33,813 nt of DNA, taken from DATAMF01 sp964472565. GTDB lineage: Bacteria; Chloroflexota; Anaerolineae; Aggregatilineales; Aggregatilineaceae. The stretch is taken from assembly GCA_964472565.1 (NCBI GenBank), contig CAYYNB010000055.1, forward strand, positions 1-33,813, in the 5' to 3' direction. Shown here piece after piece: positions 6,890 to 14,964 of this stretch (position 1 is its first letter; each line of letters opens with the position of its first letter). The notes below the pieces were generated by a model. That model saw only the letters and a program-made list of their open reading frames with translations, was not told the origin of the DNA and ran no database searches. Both the position numbers and the translations under genes were made by a program.

Positions 6890-7894
6890 CTACCGGGTTC
6901 TGTTCCCACGTGGTGAGTTGGGCAGCAACTCCGCTGGCAAGGCAGCCGATGAACTCGCTAAAGGGACGGCCTCAACCGGTGCGTCCTCCTCGCCGGATGT
7001 GAGCAAAAGATACGGGCTGGGCGCGTCAAGGCTGAGCTTGTTTTTGACGATGAATGCCCGGTGAAGTGCGCGCTGCGCCATCTCCTCTTCGACGGTCTGC
7101 CACCGCCGGTCCATCTCAGTCCGCCATTCTTCATCGTAATTGCGCTGCTGCTGTTCTTGCTCTTTGCGGTACATCTCGAATGACATTTGAGCCATTTGCG
7201 CACCAACTATCTTAAGCGTTAAAGGCGCGCAGACTCCGATAAAAACTGCAAAGGCAAGTGAGAGGAGTTCGACACCCCCCATGTCAGCAAAATTGGTGCC
7301 ATAGTGCTCCAGGATAGGAAACGTGGCCGTGAACACATTTGCCACCAGGACCAGAAGGAAAACCAGCCTGGCAAAATGCTCTAGCCCCGTATCGGGCATT
7401 TCGTCGTAATCCAGCGGTTGAGCCGGGAGCCACGTCAGCCTACCCGCTTGCCAGGAGGGTTTGCGGCCAAGACGTATCCACAACCCTTCGAACAGCGTGG
7501 GAAGGGTCACTACGCGACGCTTCAACCCCTTCTGAAGCCGCTGACGGACTGCGGCAAACTCTGAAAAGACGAGGGACCCCTCTGTCATGACGACGCCCAG
7601 CAGCCCGATAAGGGTTGCCCAGAGCCAATAATCGCTGGTCGCTGCATCTGAAAATGCTTTGAAGGTCCGGTCGGCACTGATGACGAGTGAACTCGCCATG
7701 ATAAGGCCGAGGATGGCGGGCATAAAGGAAATAGCGGCACAAAGGGCTTTCGATACAAGCCGATTCTCATGGACTAAATCCTTGATGGATGCCTGGGGCT
7801 TAGGAAAACGATAGCCCATTTCATCCTGGAAAGCCTGATAAGCTGCCGCTTTCGCCTGGGCTTCTTCTTTCTCAGTCAGGTATTTCAGATTCAT
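6890..7894 (-). CDS. multi-pass membrane protein of unknown function
   Basis: A 334-residue protein with about four predicted membrane segments: ALCAAISFMPAILGLIMASS (about 50-70), YWLWATLIGLLGVVMTEGSL (about 90-110), FARLVFLLVLVANVFTATFP (about 175-195) and LSLAFAVFIGVCAPLTLKIV (about 215-235). A long charged, Gln/Glu-rich helix follows (about 245-285), probably a cytoplasmic coiled coil. No catalytic motif is recognised. The ATG at 7894 is preferred over the one at 7900 because AGGAG then lies seven bases upstream. A perfect 22-bp palindrome starts 28 bp upstream of this start. Its place between two small winged-helix genes in a RecA/HNH operon suggests a phage- or plasmid-derived function such as superinfection exclusion or transfer; this is not shown by the sequence. 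Confidence 0.65.
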   Translation of the reverse strand: MNLKYLTEKEEAQAKAAAYQAFQDEMGYRFPKPQASIKDLVHENRLVSKALCAAISFMPAILGLIMASSLVISADRTFKAFSDAATSDYWLWATLIGLLGVVMTEGSLVFSEFAAVRQRLQKGLKRRVVTLPTLFEGLWIRLGRKPSWQAGRLTWLPAQPLDYDEMPDTGLEHFARLVFLLVLVANVFTATFPILEHYGTNFADMGGVELLSLAFAVFIGVCAPLTLKIVGAQMAQMSFEMYRKEQEQQQRNYDEEWRTEMDRRWQTVEEEMAQRALHRAFIVKNKLSLDAPSPYLLLTSGEEDAPVEAVPLASSSAALPAELLPNSPRGNRTR

Positions 7895-7922
7895 CTTCAT
7901 ACTCCTTCTTCATCTATCCCAT

Positions 7923-7944
7923 TTGCGGAGAACGTTCTCCGCAA
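7923..7944. repeat. GAGAACGTTCTC palindrome, copy 5 (22 bp)
   Basis: The longest copy: a perfect 22-bp palindrome, the core flanked by TTGCG and CGCAA. It lies between two genes of the leftward operon, just upstream of the ribosome site of the membrane-protein gene. That position fits an operator or a processing site rather than a terminator, since no T-run follows on either strand. Confidence 0.94.
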
Positions 7945-7994
7945 TTACTGAGGGGAAACCACCCTGGTCCAGAGCGGCTCCCCATACCCTTATC

Positions 7995-8258
7995 TCACGC
8001 TTGCGCCTTCAAACTGATAAGCGCTTTCCGGCCCAGCGCCGTCGTATGATAGACGGCACCACGTCCCCTGCCGCGAACATGCCGGACAAGCCCGGTCAAC
8101 AGACAGGCCCGTATCAGAGCCTTAATGTCACGGGGGTGATAGTCACTGAATTCCGCCGTCAAGTCTGATGCCCAGGCCGCCAGGGTCAGGCGCTCCAGAA
8201 TGGCAACTTGCAGCGCGTTTAACTCGTCAGGGGTTAACTCAGACACCCGCTGGCTCAT
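7995..8258 (-). CDS. small winged-helix protein
   Basis: An 87-residue protein that is almost entirely one winged helix: LTPDELNALQVAILERLTLA, then WASDLTAEFSDYHPRDIKAL (recognition region) and GLVRHVRGRGRGAVYHTTAL as the wing. It resembles small MarR/PadR-like or replication-type DNA-binding proteins. The ATG at 8258 is chosen because GGAG lies seven bases upstream; a TTG two codons earlier lacks support. Its start overlaps the last 20 bp of the RecA-like gene, implying coupled translation. It is a candidate for binding the palindrome that lies 50 bp beyond its stop codon. Confidence 0.65.
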   Translation of the reverse strand: MSQRVSELTPDELNALQVAILERLTLAAWASDLTAEFSDYHPRDIKALIRACLLTGLVRHVRGRGRGAVYHTTALGRKALISLKAQA

Positions 8259-9483
8259 CTTCAATCTCCGTTTCGTCGTATCCTAATTCCAGTTCATCAT
8301 CCAGCGCCGCGTCACCGTCCTGGCTGAATGCCGCGTACATGGTCGCTTTCACGTCGCGTTCAACCGCCAGGCGCAGCGCCGGGTCTTGGTCAAACAGCTT
8401 CGCAATCATGTCGGCGCTCTTGAGTTGCACTTCACCAAGTTTCAGCGGCTTGGGGTTGCCCTCGTCATCGTAGCCATAGTAGCAGTAGCCAGAAGTCCAG
8501 GGACCACCCTTCGCGTTGAGTAACACTTCATACCGCTTGCCGAGTGTTACGAGTTCTGCGGACACATCTGGGCCAAAATAGGCTCCCTTCGCCGGGTCGC
8601 CCACCCAAAAGACAATCTCAGCCTCGCGCCGAGCCGGGGCGGTTTTGTTCTTCTTCGTGCGGCAGCGCAGAATGATGTGCGTGCCCTTGTGCTGGCTGTT
8701 CGCCATGCGAACCATCACCTTCGACATGAAGCGCAGCTTCGCGCCGCCAGGGATGTGTTCCGGGTCGGCGTGCCCCATGACCCCGATTTTCGTGGAGACG
8801 TGATTCACGATGAGAACCCGCGTGTGCGTCAGCCGGGCCGCCGCGTCCACCTTGCGAATCCATTCCGAATTTTTCCTTGCGCTAATTGCCACATGAGAAT
8901 CACCGGCCCCGCCGTCCGCTTCCTCTTGGAACACCAACGCGGCAATCGAATCCACCACCACCAGGTCATACACGCAGCGCAGGCGCTTTTCCATCACCGG
9001 CTGGCCGTTCTTGAAAATCAGTTCGCCGGTCTCGTCATCGTACCTGGGCACTTCCTCAATCCACCGTTCCTTGAAAGCGTCGGTCACGAGGTCGAGCGCT
9101 TCCTCGCCGGTCTGCGGCCAGAAGATGTCTACCGTGTCCTTCGTGATGCCGAACCGGGCGTACCAGGTGGGGTCGGGGATGATGCTGCCCTCGGTGTCCA
9201 GGAGCAGGACGGATTCGTTGCGTTCCAGCGCTGCCCCCATGATAAGGTTGCACATCAGCGACTTGCCGCTGGATTCGTTGCCGTACAGCATGGTCACGCC
9301 TTCCGGCAGCCCGCCGCCGAGCATCTCATCGAAGAGATAATCGCCGGTGTGGGTGCGGTCCACGCGCAGGTATTTGGTCACGTTCTGGCGGCCTCGCTTC
9401 AACATACGTTCGCGCACGTTGTCGCGGGTCGGGCGGCCTTCGGTGACAACAGGTTGGTCTTTGATAGGTTGTTTTTTAGGCAT
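8239..9483 (-). CDS. RecA-like recombinase ATPase
   Basis: A 414-residue RecA/RAD51-superfamily ATPase, of the divergent kind found in phages and plasmids. Walker A is GNESSGKS (68-75), preceded by LFDEMLGGGLPEGVTMLYG, the typical RecA lead-in; Walker B is YDLVVVDSIAALV (about 160-172). ADPEHIPGGAKLRFMSKVMV (about 250-270) occupies the loop-2 DNA-binding region. The chromosomal RecA C-terminal domain is replaced by a Gly/Tyr-rich segment and a very acidic tail. It should form filaments on single-stranded DNA and promote strand exchange for the element. The ATG at 9483 follows AAAGGAGA by nine bases, and its first eight bases overlap the end of the HNH-AP2 gene. It is not the housekeeping recA, judged from the sequence divergence. 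Confidence 0.85.
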   Translation of the reverse strand: MPKKQPIKDQPVVTEGRPTRDNVRERMLKRGRQNVTKYLRVDRTHTGDYLFDEMLGGGLPEGVTMLYGNESSGKSLMCNLIMGAALERNESVLLLDTEGSIIPDPTWYARFGITKDTVDIFWPQTGEEALDLVTDAFKERWIEEVPRYDDETGELIFKNGQPVMEKRLRCVYDLVVVDSIAALVFQEEADGGAGDSHVAISARKNSEWIRKVDAAARLTHTRVLIVNHVSTKIGVMGHADPEHIPGGAKLRFMSKVMVRMANSQHKGTHIILRCRTKKNKTAPARREAEIVFWVGDPAKGAYFGPDVSAELVTLGKRYEVLLNAKGGPWTSGYCYYGYDDEGNPKPLKLGEVQLKSADMIAKLFDQDPALRLAVERDVKATMYAAFSQDGDAALDDELELGYDETEIEDEPAGV

Positions 9484-10123
9484 CGTGTGGTTCTCCTTTA
9501 CAAATCGGCGCAATGGCTGCCTCCGTCCCGTCTTCCTCCTTTAATGACCTGGCACTCCACCGGCTGTAAAGCGCCCCCGGTTCCTGACATCCCGTCTGAC
9601 CCTCCACCCGTTCCAGCACGTCGGCCAGCCGCAGTTGCACCTCAAATGGGGTTGGCATATCGGGATAGTTGGGCCGGGCATATTCCCCAAAGAAGTACCG
9701 CGCCGCTGCGTCATAGAGCAGGGCTGCCGTTTCCAGGTCGCGCTCATAGCCCAGGTGAATCCGCTTGCCATTCCAGCTAATGCGCACATGCCATTTGTTC
9801 GACTGTTTATGCCAGCACACGCCTTTACAGCCGCTGGTGTTGTGCGCCCCGATACGCTGGTTCTGGAGGTTTTGGGTGGTGGTCACTAAGCGCAGGTTAG
9901 CACGCCGGTTGTCGAGCCGGTCGCCGTTGATATGGTCTACATCCTGGTCAGCGGGAGCATCCAGAATGAGGCGGTGCATGTAAATCAGCTTGCCCGTGGC
10001 CGAATCAAAGCGGCCCGCATACCCAGTGCCGACGCGCATCCACTTCCACTGGCGGAGCCAGTCGTAATCGGCATCGTCAACGAGGGCGGTGAGACCGCGT
10101 GTCAGAGGAATAGGTTTAGACAT
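9476..10123 (-). CDS. HNH-AP2 endonuclease
   Basis: A 215-residue protein with the architecture of phage-borne HNH homing-type nucleases. The N-terminal segment (GLTALVDDADYDWLRQWKW) leads into an HNH motif at about 48-90 (MHRLIL, DVDHINGDRLDNRRANLRLV, NLQN). An AP2-type DNA-binding domain follows at about 97-155 (SGCKGVCWHKQSNKWHVRIS, then GYERDLETAALLYDAAARYF). A 60-residue tail has no recognised domain. The ATG at 10123 has GGAG nine bases upstream. It is the first gene of the leftward operon and overlaps the RecA-like gene by eight bases. The enzyme would nick or cut DNA; whether it acts in homing or in phage-style DNA metabolism is unknown. Confidence 0.88.
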   Translation of the reverse strand: MSKPIPLTRGLTALVDDADYDWLRQWKWMRVGTGYAGRFDSATGKLIYMHRLILDAPADQDVDHINGDRLDNRRANLRLVTTTQNLQNQRIGAHNTSGCKGVCWHKQSNKWHVRISWNGKRIHLGYERDLETAALLYDAAARYFFGEYARPNYPDMPTPFEVQLRLADVLERVEGQTGCQEPGALYSRWSARSLKEEDGTEAAIAPICKGEPHDA

Positions 10124-10186
10124 GGGGAAGTGCTCCAAAACCGGGGGATAAGAGTGAAGGGGGTAAGCGAGTCAGGGACATGAATC

Positions 10187-10209
10187 AAAAAAGACCAGGG
10201 AGTCCTGGT
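10187..10209 (-). terminator. leader terminator or attenuator of the HNH-RecA operon
   Basis: Read on the minus strand, ACCAGG-ACTC-CCTGGT is followed by CTTTTTT, a compact rho-independent terminator. It lies between the leftward promoter (-10 at 10284-10289) and the first gene of the operon (10123), so it is likely to attenuate that operon. Confidence 0.65.
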
Positions 10210-10283
10210 GCGCCTTTCATTTAGAATCTTTAATTCATAAAGCTACGGAAATAGGGAAATTAACTGTACAACCGACAAACTAC

Positions 10284-10312
10284 ATTATACCCCGAACGGA
10301 TGTGCTACACAA
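10284..10312 (-). promoter_or_regulatory. leftward promoter for the HNH-RecA operon
   Basis: On the minus strand TTGTGT (10312-10307) and a perfect TATAAT (10289-10284) are separated by 17 bp. A transcript would begin near 10277 and meet the terminator-like hairpin at 10209-10187 before the HNH-AP2 gene. Confidence 0.65.
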
Positions 10313-10313
10313 A

Positions 10314-10340
10314 TTGTAATGAGCGAATTGGGCGTATAAT
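10314..10340 (+). promoter_or_regulatory. rightward promoter for the DUF4062-nSTAND operon
   Basis: TTGTAA (10314-10319) and TATAAT (10335-10340) are separated by 15 bp, back to back with the leftward promoter. The -10 element lies 35 bp before the ATG at 10375, which argues against the upstream in-frame starts. Confidence 0.5.
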
Positions 10341-10374
10341 GAGAAGCGCGCCAATTTCAGCTACGGAAAAGCCG

Positions 10375-13284
10375 ATGGTCCAATCCCCTTCTCCACATGT
10401 TATCCGCATCTTTCTTGCATCACCCAATGATGTGTCCGAGGAGCGCGCCCAGGCCCGGCATCTGATTAAGGATGACCTGCCGACGCTGCCGTTGCTCAAG
10501 GATGAGGTCTGGCTGAAACTAGTCGCCTGGGAAGACCCCACCTCCCGCGCGCCGATGCCTGCCACGCTCAGTCCGCAAAAGGCGATTGAACTGGGGATAC
10601 CCCGCCCGGCTGCCTGTGACATCGTGGTAGTGGTCTTCTGGTCGCGCATGGGTACGCCGCTGGACGAGGAACGGCATGGATTAAAAGACGGCAAACGCCC
10701 CTACTGGTCGGGCACCGAATGGGAATATGAGGATGCACTTCAGGCCAGCGAAACAACCGGAAAACCTGTGGTGCTGGTCTATCGCCGGACGGCCCGTGTT
10801 CCTTTCAATGTAGAAGATGCCGATTTTGATGAGCGCGTCGAACAGTATAAACGGGTCAAAGAATTTTTCGCGGAATTCCGCGACCCCACCACGGGGGCGT
10901 GGCTGCGCAGTTATACCGAATACGACACCCCGGACCAGTTTGGGGAACTGCTCAAGAATGATTTGTTGTTTTACATCAAACAGTGGCTGGAAGAACCGCG
11001 TGTTTCACCGCCTATCATCGAAGTGGAACCACCCAAACCCCTTTGGCCGACGGGGAAATCGCCATTTCCGGGACTGCGCGCCTTCACGCCGGATGACCAG
11101 CCCGTCTTTTTTGGCCGGGAACGTGAAACGGATACCTTGCTCAAACGGATAAACGAACAGCGTTTTGTGGCGGTGGTGGGCGCGAGTGGCAGTGGCAAAT
11201 CATCCCTGGTCGGGGCAGGTCTCATCCCACGCCTGACTGACAATGCCCTGCCCGGCAGCAAGGACTGGCTGCTGCCTCACATGCAAGGGGCAGACGAGCG
11301 CCGCGAATGGGGTGGGCTGCGTTTCACCCCCGGTGAGGTGAGCGACAATCCCTTTTCGGCGCTGGCGGTGAAACTTGCGCCGTATGTGAGACTATCCACC
11401 CGCGAGATAACCGACCAACTCACCGCCGACCCTGGCGCACTGTGCGCCCTGGGTGAACAAGCGTTGAGCCACCAGCCGGAATGGGCGGAACTGCTGCTGT
11501 TTATCGACCAGTTTGAGGAATTGTTTACGGTGGTGAAGCCCGACTATCGCGCGCCGTTCGTGGATTTGTTGGCCGTCGGCGCGAATACCAACCGGCTGCG
11601 TACTGTCTTAACCCTGCGCGCCGATTTCTACCACCGCTGTGTGGAATATCCCCGGTTGGCGGAACTGCTGCGGGAGGGGTCATTCCCACTTGCTGCGCCG
11701 GAACTGGATGCCCTGCTGGAGATGATTGAGCGGCCTGCGGTGGTCGCGGGATTGATGTTTGAGCCAGGGCTGCCGGGTCGTTTGCTGCGCGACACCGGAC
11801 AGGAACCCGGCGCGCTGGCGCTGCTGGCCTATGCCCTGGATGAACTGTATCACCGGGCGCGAGCCAGCCGCTTGACCCTGGTCGATTATGAAGCATTGGA
11901 GGGTGTGCAGGGGGCGATTGGCACACGGGCGGAAGCAGTATTCTCGAAACTGGGCGCGGCTTCGCAAGACACGCTGCCGCATGTTTTCCGCGAACTGGTC
12001 GAAGTCGATGAGCGCGGCACAGCCACCCGCCAGCGCGCCCCACTGTCTCGTTTTGAAGGAAACGCCGCCGCCTGGACCCTGTTGGAGAAATTCACGCAGG
12101 CCCGGCTGCTGACTACCAGTACGAGTGATGATGGTGCGGTCATCGAAGTCGCGCACGAGGCGCTGTTCCGCAGTTGGCTGCGCCTGAAGACCTGGATTGA
12201 CGCGACCCAGGTGGACTTGTTTCTGCTGCGGCAAATACGGCTGGCTGCGCAGGAATGGTTAAGTAATGCCTTCAGCGATGACTTTTTATGGAGCGGGCAG
12301 CGGCTCAAAGAAGCGCAGCAGATGGTCGCCCGGCTTCATCCGAGATTGAGTGAAGTTGAAGAAGAATTTTTGCGTTCCGAAGTCGGACGATTGGTTGAAA
12401 AGCTGAAAAATCCATACCTGGACCATGCGGCGCGCGCCCAAATTGGTGAGCAGTTGCATATTATTGGCGATACTCGACCCGGCGTGGGACTGCGGCCCGA
12501 TGGACTGCCTGATATTGTATGGTGTCCTGTGCCAGCGGGGAAAATCTCCATAGAAAACCATATTTTTACCGTAGAGCCGTTTTATATCGCTCAATATCCG
12601 ATTACTTATGCGCAGTTCCAAGTCTTCGTGGATGCTGAAGATGGGTTCCATGACCCACAGTGGTGGGAAGAGTTAGCAGCCGATGAGGACCATAAACGCG
12701 CTCTTGGCAAGCAGCGGTTTAAGCTCGCCAATCATTCGCGTGAAAATGTATCCTGGTGGGATGCGGTAGCTTTTTGCCGTTGGCTGAACGCGAAGCTGCC
12801 GCCGGATGGTTGGCCGGAAGGAGTAAATTTACAGTCGCATCCCCACAAGGGTTTGTTTAGCAGGGGACAAGGCGAACCACAATGGACTATTTGTTTACCC
12901 ACCGAATGGGAATGGCAGCAGGCGGCAACGGGCGGTCAATCAGAAAACACCTATCCCTGGGGCCAAAACTGGGATGAAGGCCACCGCTGTAATACGAGTG
13001 AAAGCGGACTGAGCCGGACCACAGCAGTGGGAATATATTTACACGGGACATCTCCGGTAGGGGCACTGGATATGGCGGGCAATGTGTGGGAATGGTGCCT
13101 GAACGAACACAACCAGCCCGAAAATACGGCACTTTCTGGCGATGTTGCGCGTGTGGTGAGAGGCGGCAGTTGGTTCGACTTCCAGAGCTTCGCGCGCTGT
13201 GCCAGCCGCAACCCTAGGGGTTCGCGTTACCGGCTTGACGACTTCGGTTTTCGGGTATGTGTGGCTGCTCGTCCTATACTTTAA
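10375..13284 (+). CDS. DUF4062 - nSTAND NTPase - FGE-fold receptor-like protein
   Basis: A 969-residue multidomain protein. Residues about 8-105 form a DUF4062 domain (VIRIFLASPNDVSEERAQAR, ending CDIVVVVFWSRMGTPL). A STAND-type NTPase follows: GLRAFTPDDQPVFFGRERET introduces it, Walker A is GASGSGKS (about 268-275) and Walker B-like LLLFIDQFEELFTV lies at about 363-376, followed by winged-helix segments to about residue 660. The linker GVGLRPDGLPDIVW precedes a C-terminal formylglycine-generating-enzyme/sulfatase-modifying-factor fold (about 720-969: PITYAQF, PWGQNWDE, DMAGNVWEWCLNE, RGGSW, GFRV). STAND proteins of this layout are thought to be sensors that oligomerise and fire an N-terminal effector; here the FGE fold would be the sensor. 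The start at 10375 follows a promoter. GC falls sharply at the FGE module and its last 27 residues look hypervariable. Confidence 0.85.
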   Translation: MVQSPSPHVIRIFLASPNDVSEERAQARHLIKDDLPTLPLLKDEVWLKLVAWEDPTSRAPMPATLSPQKAIELGIPRPAACDIVVVVFWSRMGTPLDEERHGLKDGKRPYWSGTEWEYEDALQASETTGKPVVLVYRRTARVPFNVEDADFDERVEQYKRVKEFFAEFRDPTTGAWLRSYTEYDTPDQFGELLKNDLLFYIKQWLEEPRVSPPIIEVEPPKPLWPTGKSPFPGLRAFTPDDQPVFFGRERETDTLLKRINEQRFVAVVGASGSGKSSLVGAGLIPRLTDNALPGSKDWLLPHMQGADERREWGGLRFTPGEVSDNPFSALAVKLAPYVRLSTREITDQLTADPGALCALGEQALSHQPEWAELLLFIDQFEELFTVVKPDYRAPFVDLLAVGANTNRLRTVLTLRADFYHRCVEYPRLAELLREGSFPLAAPELDALLEMIERPAVVAGLMFEPGLPGRLLRDTGQEPGALALLAYALDELYHRARASRLTLVDYEALEGVQGAIGTRAEAVFSKLGAASQDTLPHVFRELVEVDERGTATRQRAPLSRFEGNAAAWTLLEKFTQARLLTTSTSDDGAVIEVAHEALFRSWLRLKTWIDATQVDLFLLRQIRLAAQEWLSNAFSDDFLWSGQRLKEAQQMVARLHPRLSEVEEEFLRSEVGRLVEKLKNPYLDHAARAQIGEQLHIIGDTRPGVGLRPDGLPDIVWCPVPAGKISIENHIFTVEPFYIAQYPITYAQFQVFVDAEDGFHDPQWWEELAADEDHKRALGKQRFKLANHSRENVSWWDAVAFCRWLNAKLPPDGWPEGVNLQSHPHKGLFSRGQGEPQWTICLPTEWEWQQAATGGQSENTYPWGQNWDEGHRCNTSESGLSRTTAVGIYLHGTSPVGALDMAGNVWEWCLNEHNQPENTALSGDVARVVRGGSWFDFQSFARCASRNPRGSRYRLDDFGFRVCVAARPIL

Positions 13285-13454
13285 CGCTGGCCTCTGGAAA
13301 CTCGGCACACTGTTTTTTCTGCCTGACGCGGTATTCTGTGCAGTATAGGCGGCATGGGCTAGCCGCCAACCCAACTATGGCATTCCGACAAATTGTGAAG
13401 CAGAGGGGTGGATAGTGGACCTGGAGATGGCCCAGACTGAATGAATGGCAAGAC

Positions 13455-14615
13455 ATGGAACGGCAGCCGTCCGACAAAATCATCGGCACCATTTTGAAGC
13501 ATGACAGCAAGGTCACTAGCTATAAAATCGCGCTGCTCCGTGCCATCAATGATGTGGTGCTGTCGTTCCCTGACATTCATCGTTACGACATGGATGTGGC
13601 TGTTCCGCTGCGTATTCTCGCCGAGTTCTGGTTTGCCTACTACTGGCCGTTCGTAGACCCGGCGCAACCTATTTTGCAGGGACGGCCTTCGGTCCGCGAC
13701 GGAAAACAGCGGAATGATATGGCCTTTCGGACCGCACTCACCGAATTCAGAGCGCGTTGGCAAGAGACACTGGGCGGGTTTTCCACCCCCGGCGATGGCT
13801 TTTTTGTCATCCATGAACTCCGGGTCCATCGCCGTCGAGCGATGTATCCGCCGCCGCTTTTGGATGCTTATGAACGCACATTACAGCGCATCGCACGCGC
13901 CATCGAAATGCCTGTCCGTTACGCAGGGCCGGGTGAATGGACAGTTTTCGAGAAGCCACAGCGGTTCCGCCGCCTTGAAGGTGTGGTTGGCATTCCCGGC
14001 ACACAGGCCGAGGATATGTGTCTGGTGGTAACAGCGGACCTGTGGCGAACGTTCCGCGAGCTGTCGCTGTGGATTGAAGCCCTTTGTATTCATGAGTGGT
14101 CGCTCTTTACCGAACGCGCGGCGCAAGCCGAACGGACACCGATTGACAGGGGCGTTGCCTATGTTCTTCTGACCTCACGTCCTGACAACCGCCGTCCGCT
14201 GACCTGGGAGCGTAATCAGATTGACCTACTGTTGATGGAAGGATATGACTTCATCTGTCCCTGGACCGAACGCCGCATCACCGTACGTGTTGACTACGAC
14301 CTGGACCATCTTGTGCCGGTGTCAGTCTATCCGATTAATGAGCTGTGGAATTTGGTTCCTGCCGACCCGGAGTTCAACTCGCACGTCAAGCGGGACCGGC
14401 TGCCGTCCACCGAGCGCCTTGTCCGGGCGCAACCCTATCTGACCCTGGCCTACTCGAATTACACCGGTCTGGAACCCCTTGCACGGGCTATTCAGGAAGA
14501 TGTTGCCGTGCGTTTTACCGCTATCTCAACCCGCGATTTTCCGACCGCCGTCACCCATGCCGTGACAGACTTTATTCAAGCACTGACGGATGCCCGCAAT
14601 CTCTCCCAATTCTGA
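13455..14615 (+). CDS. HNH nuclease protein with large unknown N-terminus
   Basis: A 386-residue protein. A C-terminal HNH motif is clear: CPWTERRITVRVDYDLDHLV (about 273-292) with Cys and DH, PVSVYPINELWNLVPADPEF as the central Asn region, and NSHVKRDRLPS as the final His. Such ββα-metal domains cut DNA. Residues 1-240 are helical, rich in aromatic and Arg residues, and not recognised; they may bind DNA or a partner. The gene starts 170 bp after the DUF4062-nSTAND gene on the same strand and is followed after ten bases by an NTP-pyrophosphohydrolase-like gene, so it probably belongs to the same operon and could serve as a nuclease effector. The ribosome site before the ATG is weak, so the start is uncertain. 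Confidence 0.7.
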   Translation: MERQPSDKIIGTILKHDSKVTSYKIALLRAINDVVLSFPDIHRYDMDVAVPLRILAEFWFAYYWPFVDPAQPILQGRPSVRDGKQRNDMAFRTALTEFRARWQETLGGFSTPGDGFFVIHELRVHRRRAMYPPPLLDAYERTLQRIARAIEMPVRYAGPGEWTVFEKPQRFRRLEGVVGIPGTQAEDMCLVVTADLWRTFRELSLWIEALCIHEWSLFTERAAQAERTPIDRGVAYVLLTSRPDNRRPLTWERNQIDLLLMEGYDFICPWTERRITVRVDYDLDHLVPVSVYPINELWNLVPADPEFNSHVKRDRLPSTERLVRAQPYLTLAYSNYTGLEPLARAIQEDVAVRFTAISTRDFPTAVTHAVTDFIQALTDARNLSQF

Positions 14616-14625
14616 AGGTGAAACT

Positions 14626-14964
14626 ATGAGCCGCATCTACTACGATAAACTGATACGTGACCGTATTCCCGAAATTATCATGGCGGAGGGTAAGCAGTTT
14701 GCCGCCGAGAAGATGAGCGATGCAGACTACCGCCGCGCATTGCTGGATAAACTGGTTGAAGAGGCTCAGGAAGCGGCGCAGGCTAAGCCTGATAAACTGA
14801 CTACCGAACTGGCTGACCTGTATGAAGTGATTGATGCCGTGATAGCTGCCAGCGGCATTGACGAGCGCACTGTGCGCCAGGTTCAGGCCCAGCGCCGAAC
14901 CGAGCGTGGTGGATTTGAGCAGCGCTTACGGTTGTTATGGGTCGAGGAGCCAACCGATAAATGA
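14626..14964 (+). CDS. MazG/PRA-PH-like nucleoside triphosphate pyrophosphohydrolase
   Basis: A 112-residue all-helical protein of the MazG / phosphoribosyl-ATP pyrophosphohydrolase superfamily. YYDKLIRDRIPEIIMAEGKQ (about 5-24) is the typical opening, and the metal-binding helices are visible in LLDKLVEEAQEAAQA (EExxE-type) and TTELADLYEVIDAVI (ExxDxxE/D-type). Such enzymes convert (deoxy)nucleoside triphosphates to monophosphates plus pyrophosphate. AAGGTG lies six bases before the ATG, and the stop codon overlaps the next start (ATGA). Product monophosphates could be substrates of the DNPH1-like enzyme encoded next, which suggests a two-step nucleotide-degrading pathway; that link is inference. 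Confidence 0.82.
   Translation: MSRIYYDKLIRDRIPEIIMAEGKQFAAEKMSDADYRRALLDKLVEEAQEAAQAKPDKLTTELADLYEVIDAVIAASGIDERTVRQVQAQRRTERGGFEQRLRLLWVEEPTDK

Noticed and set aside
8677..9780. 367-codon open frame antisense to the RecA-like gene
   Set aside because: It is explained by GC-rich codon bias of the RecA-like gene and has no recognisable domain.
14046..14058. GCGAACGTTCCGC inside the HNH gene as another palindrome copy
   Set aside because: It shares only the central GAACGTTC and lies within coding sequence; it is likely chance.
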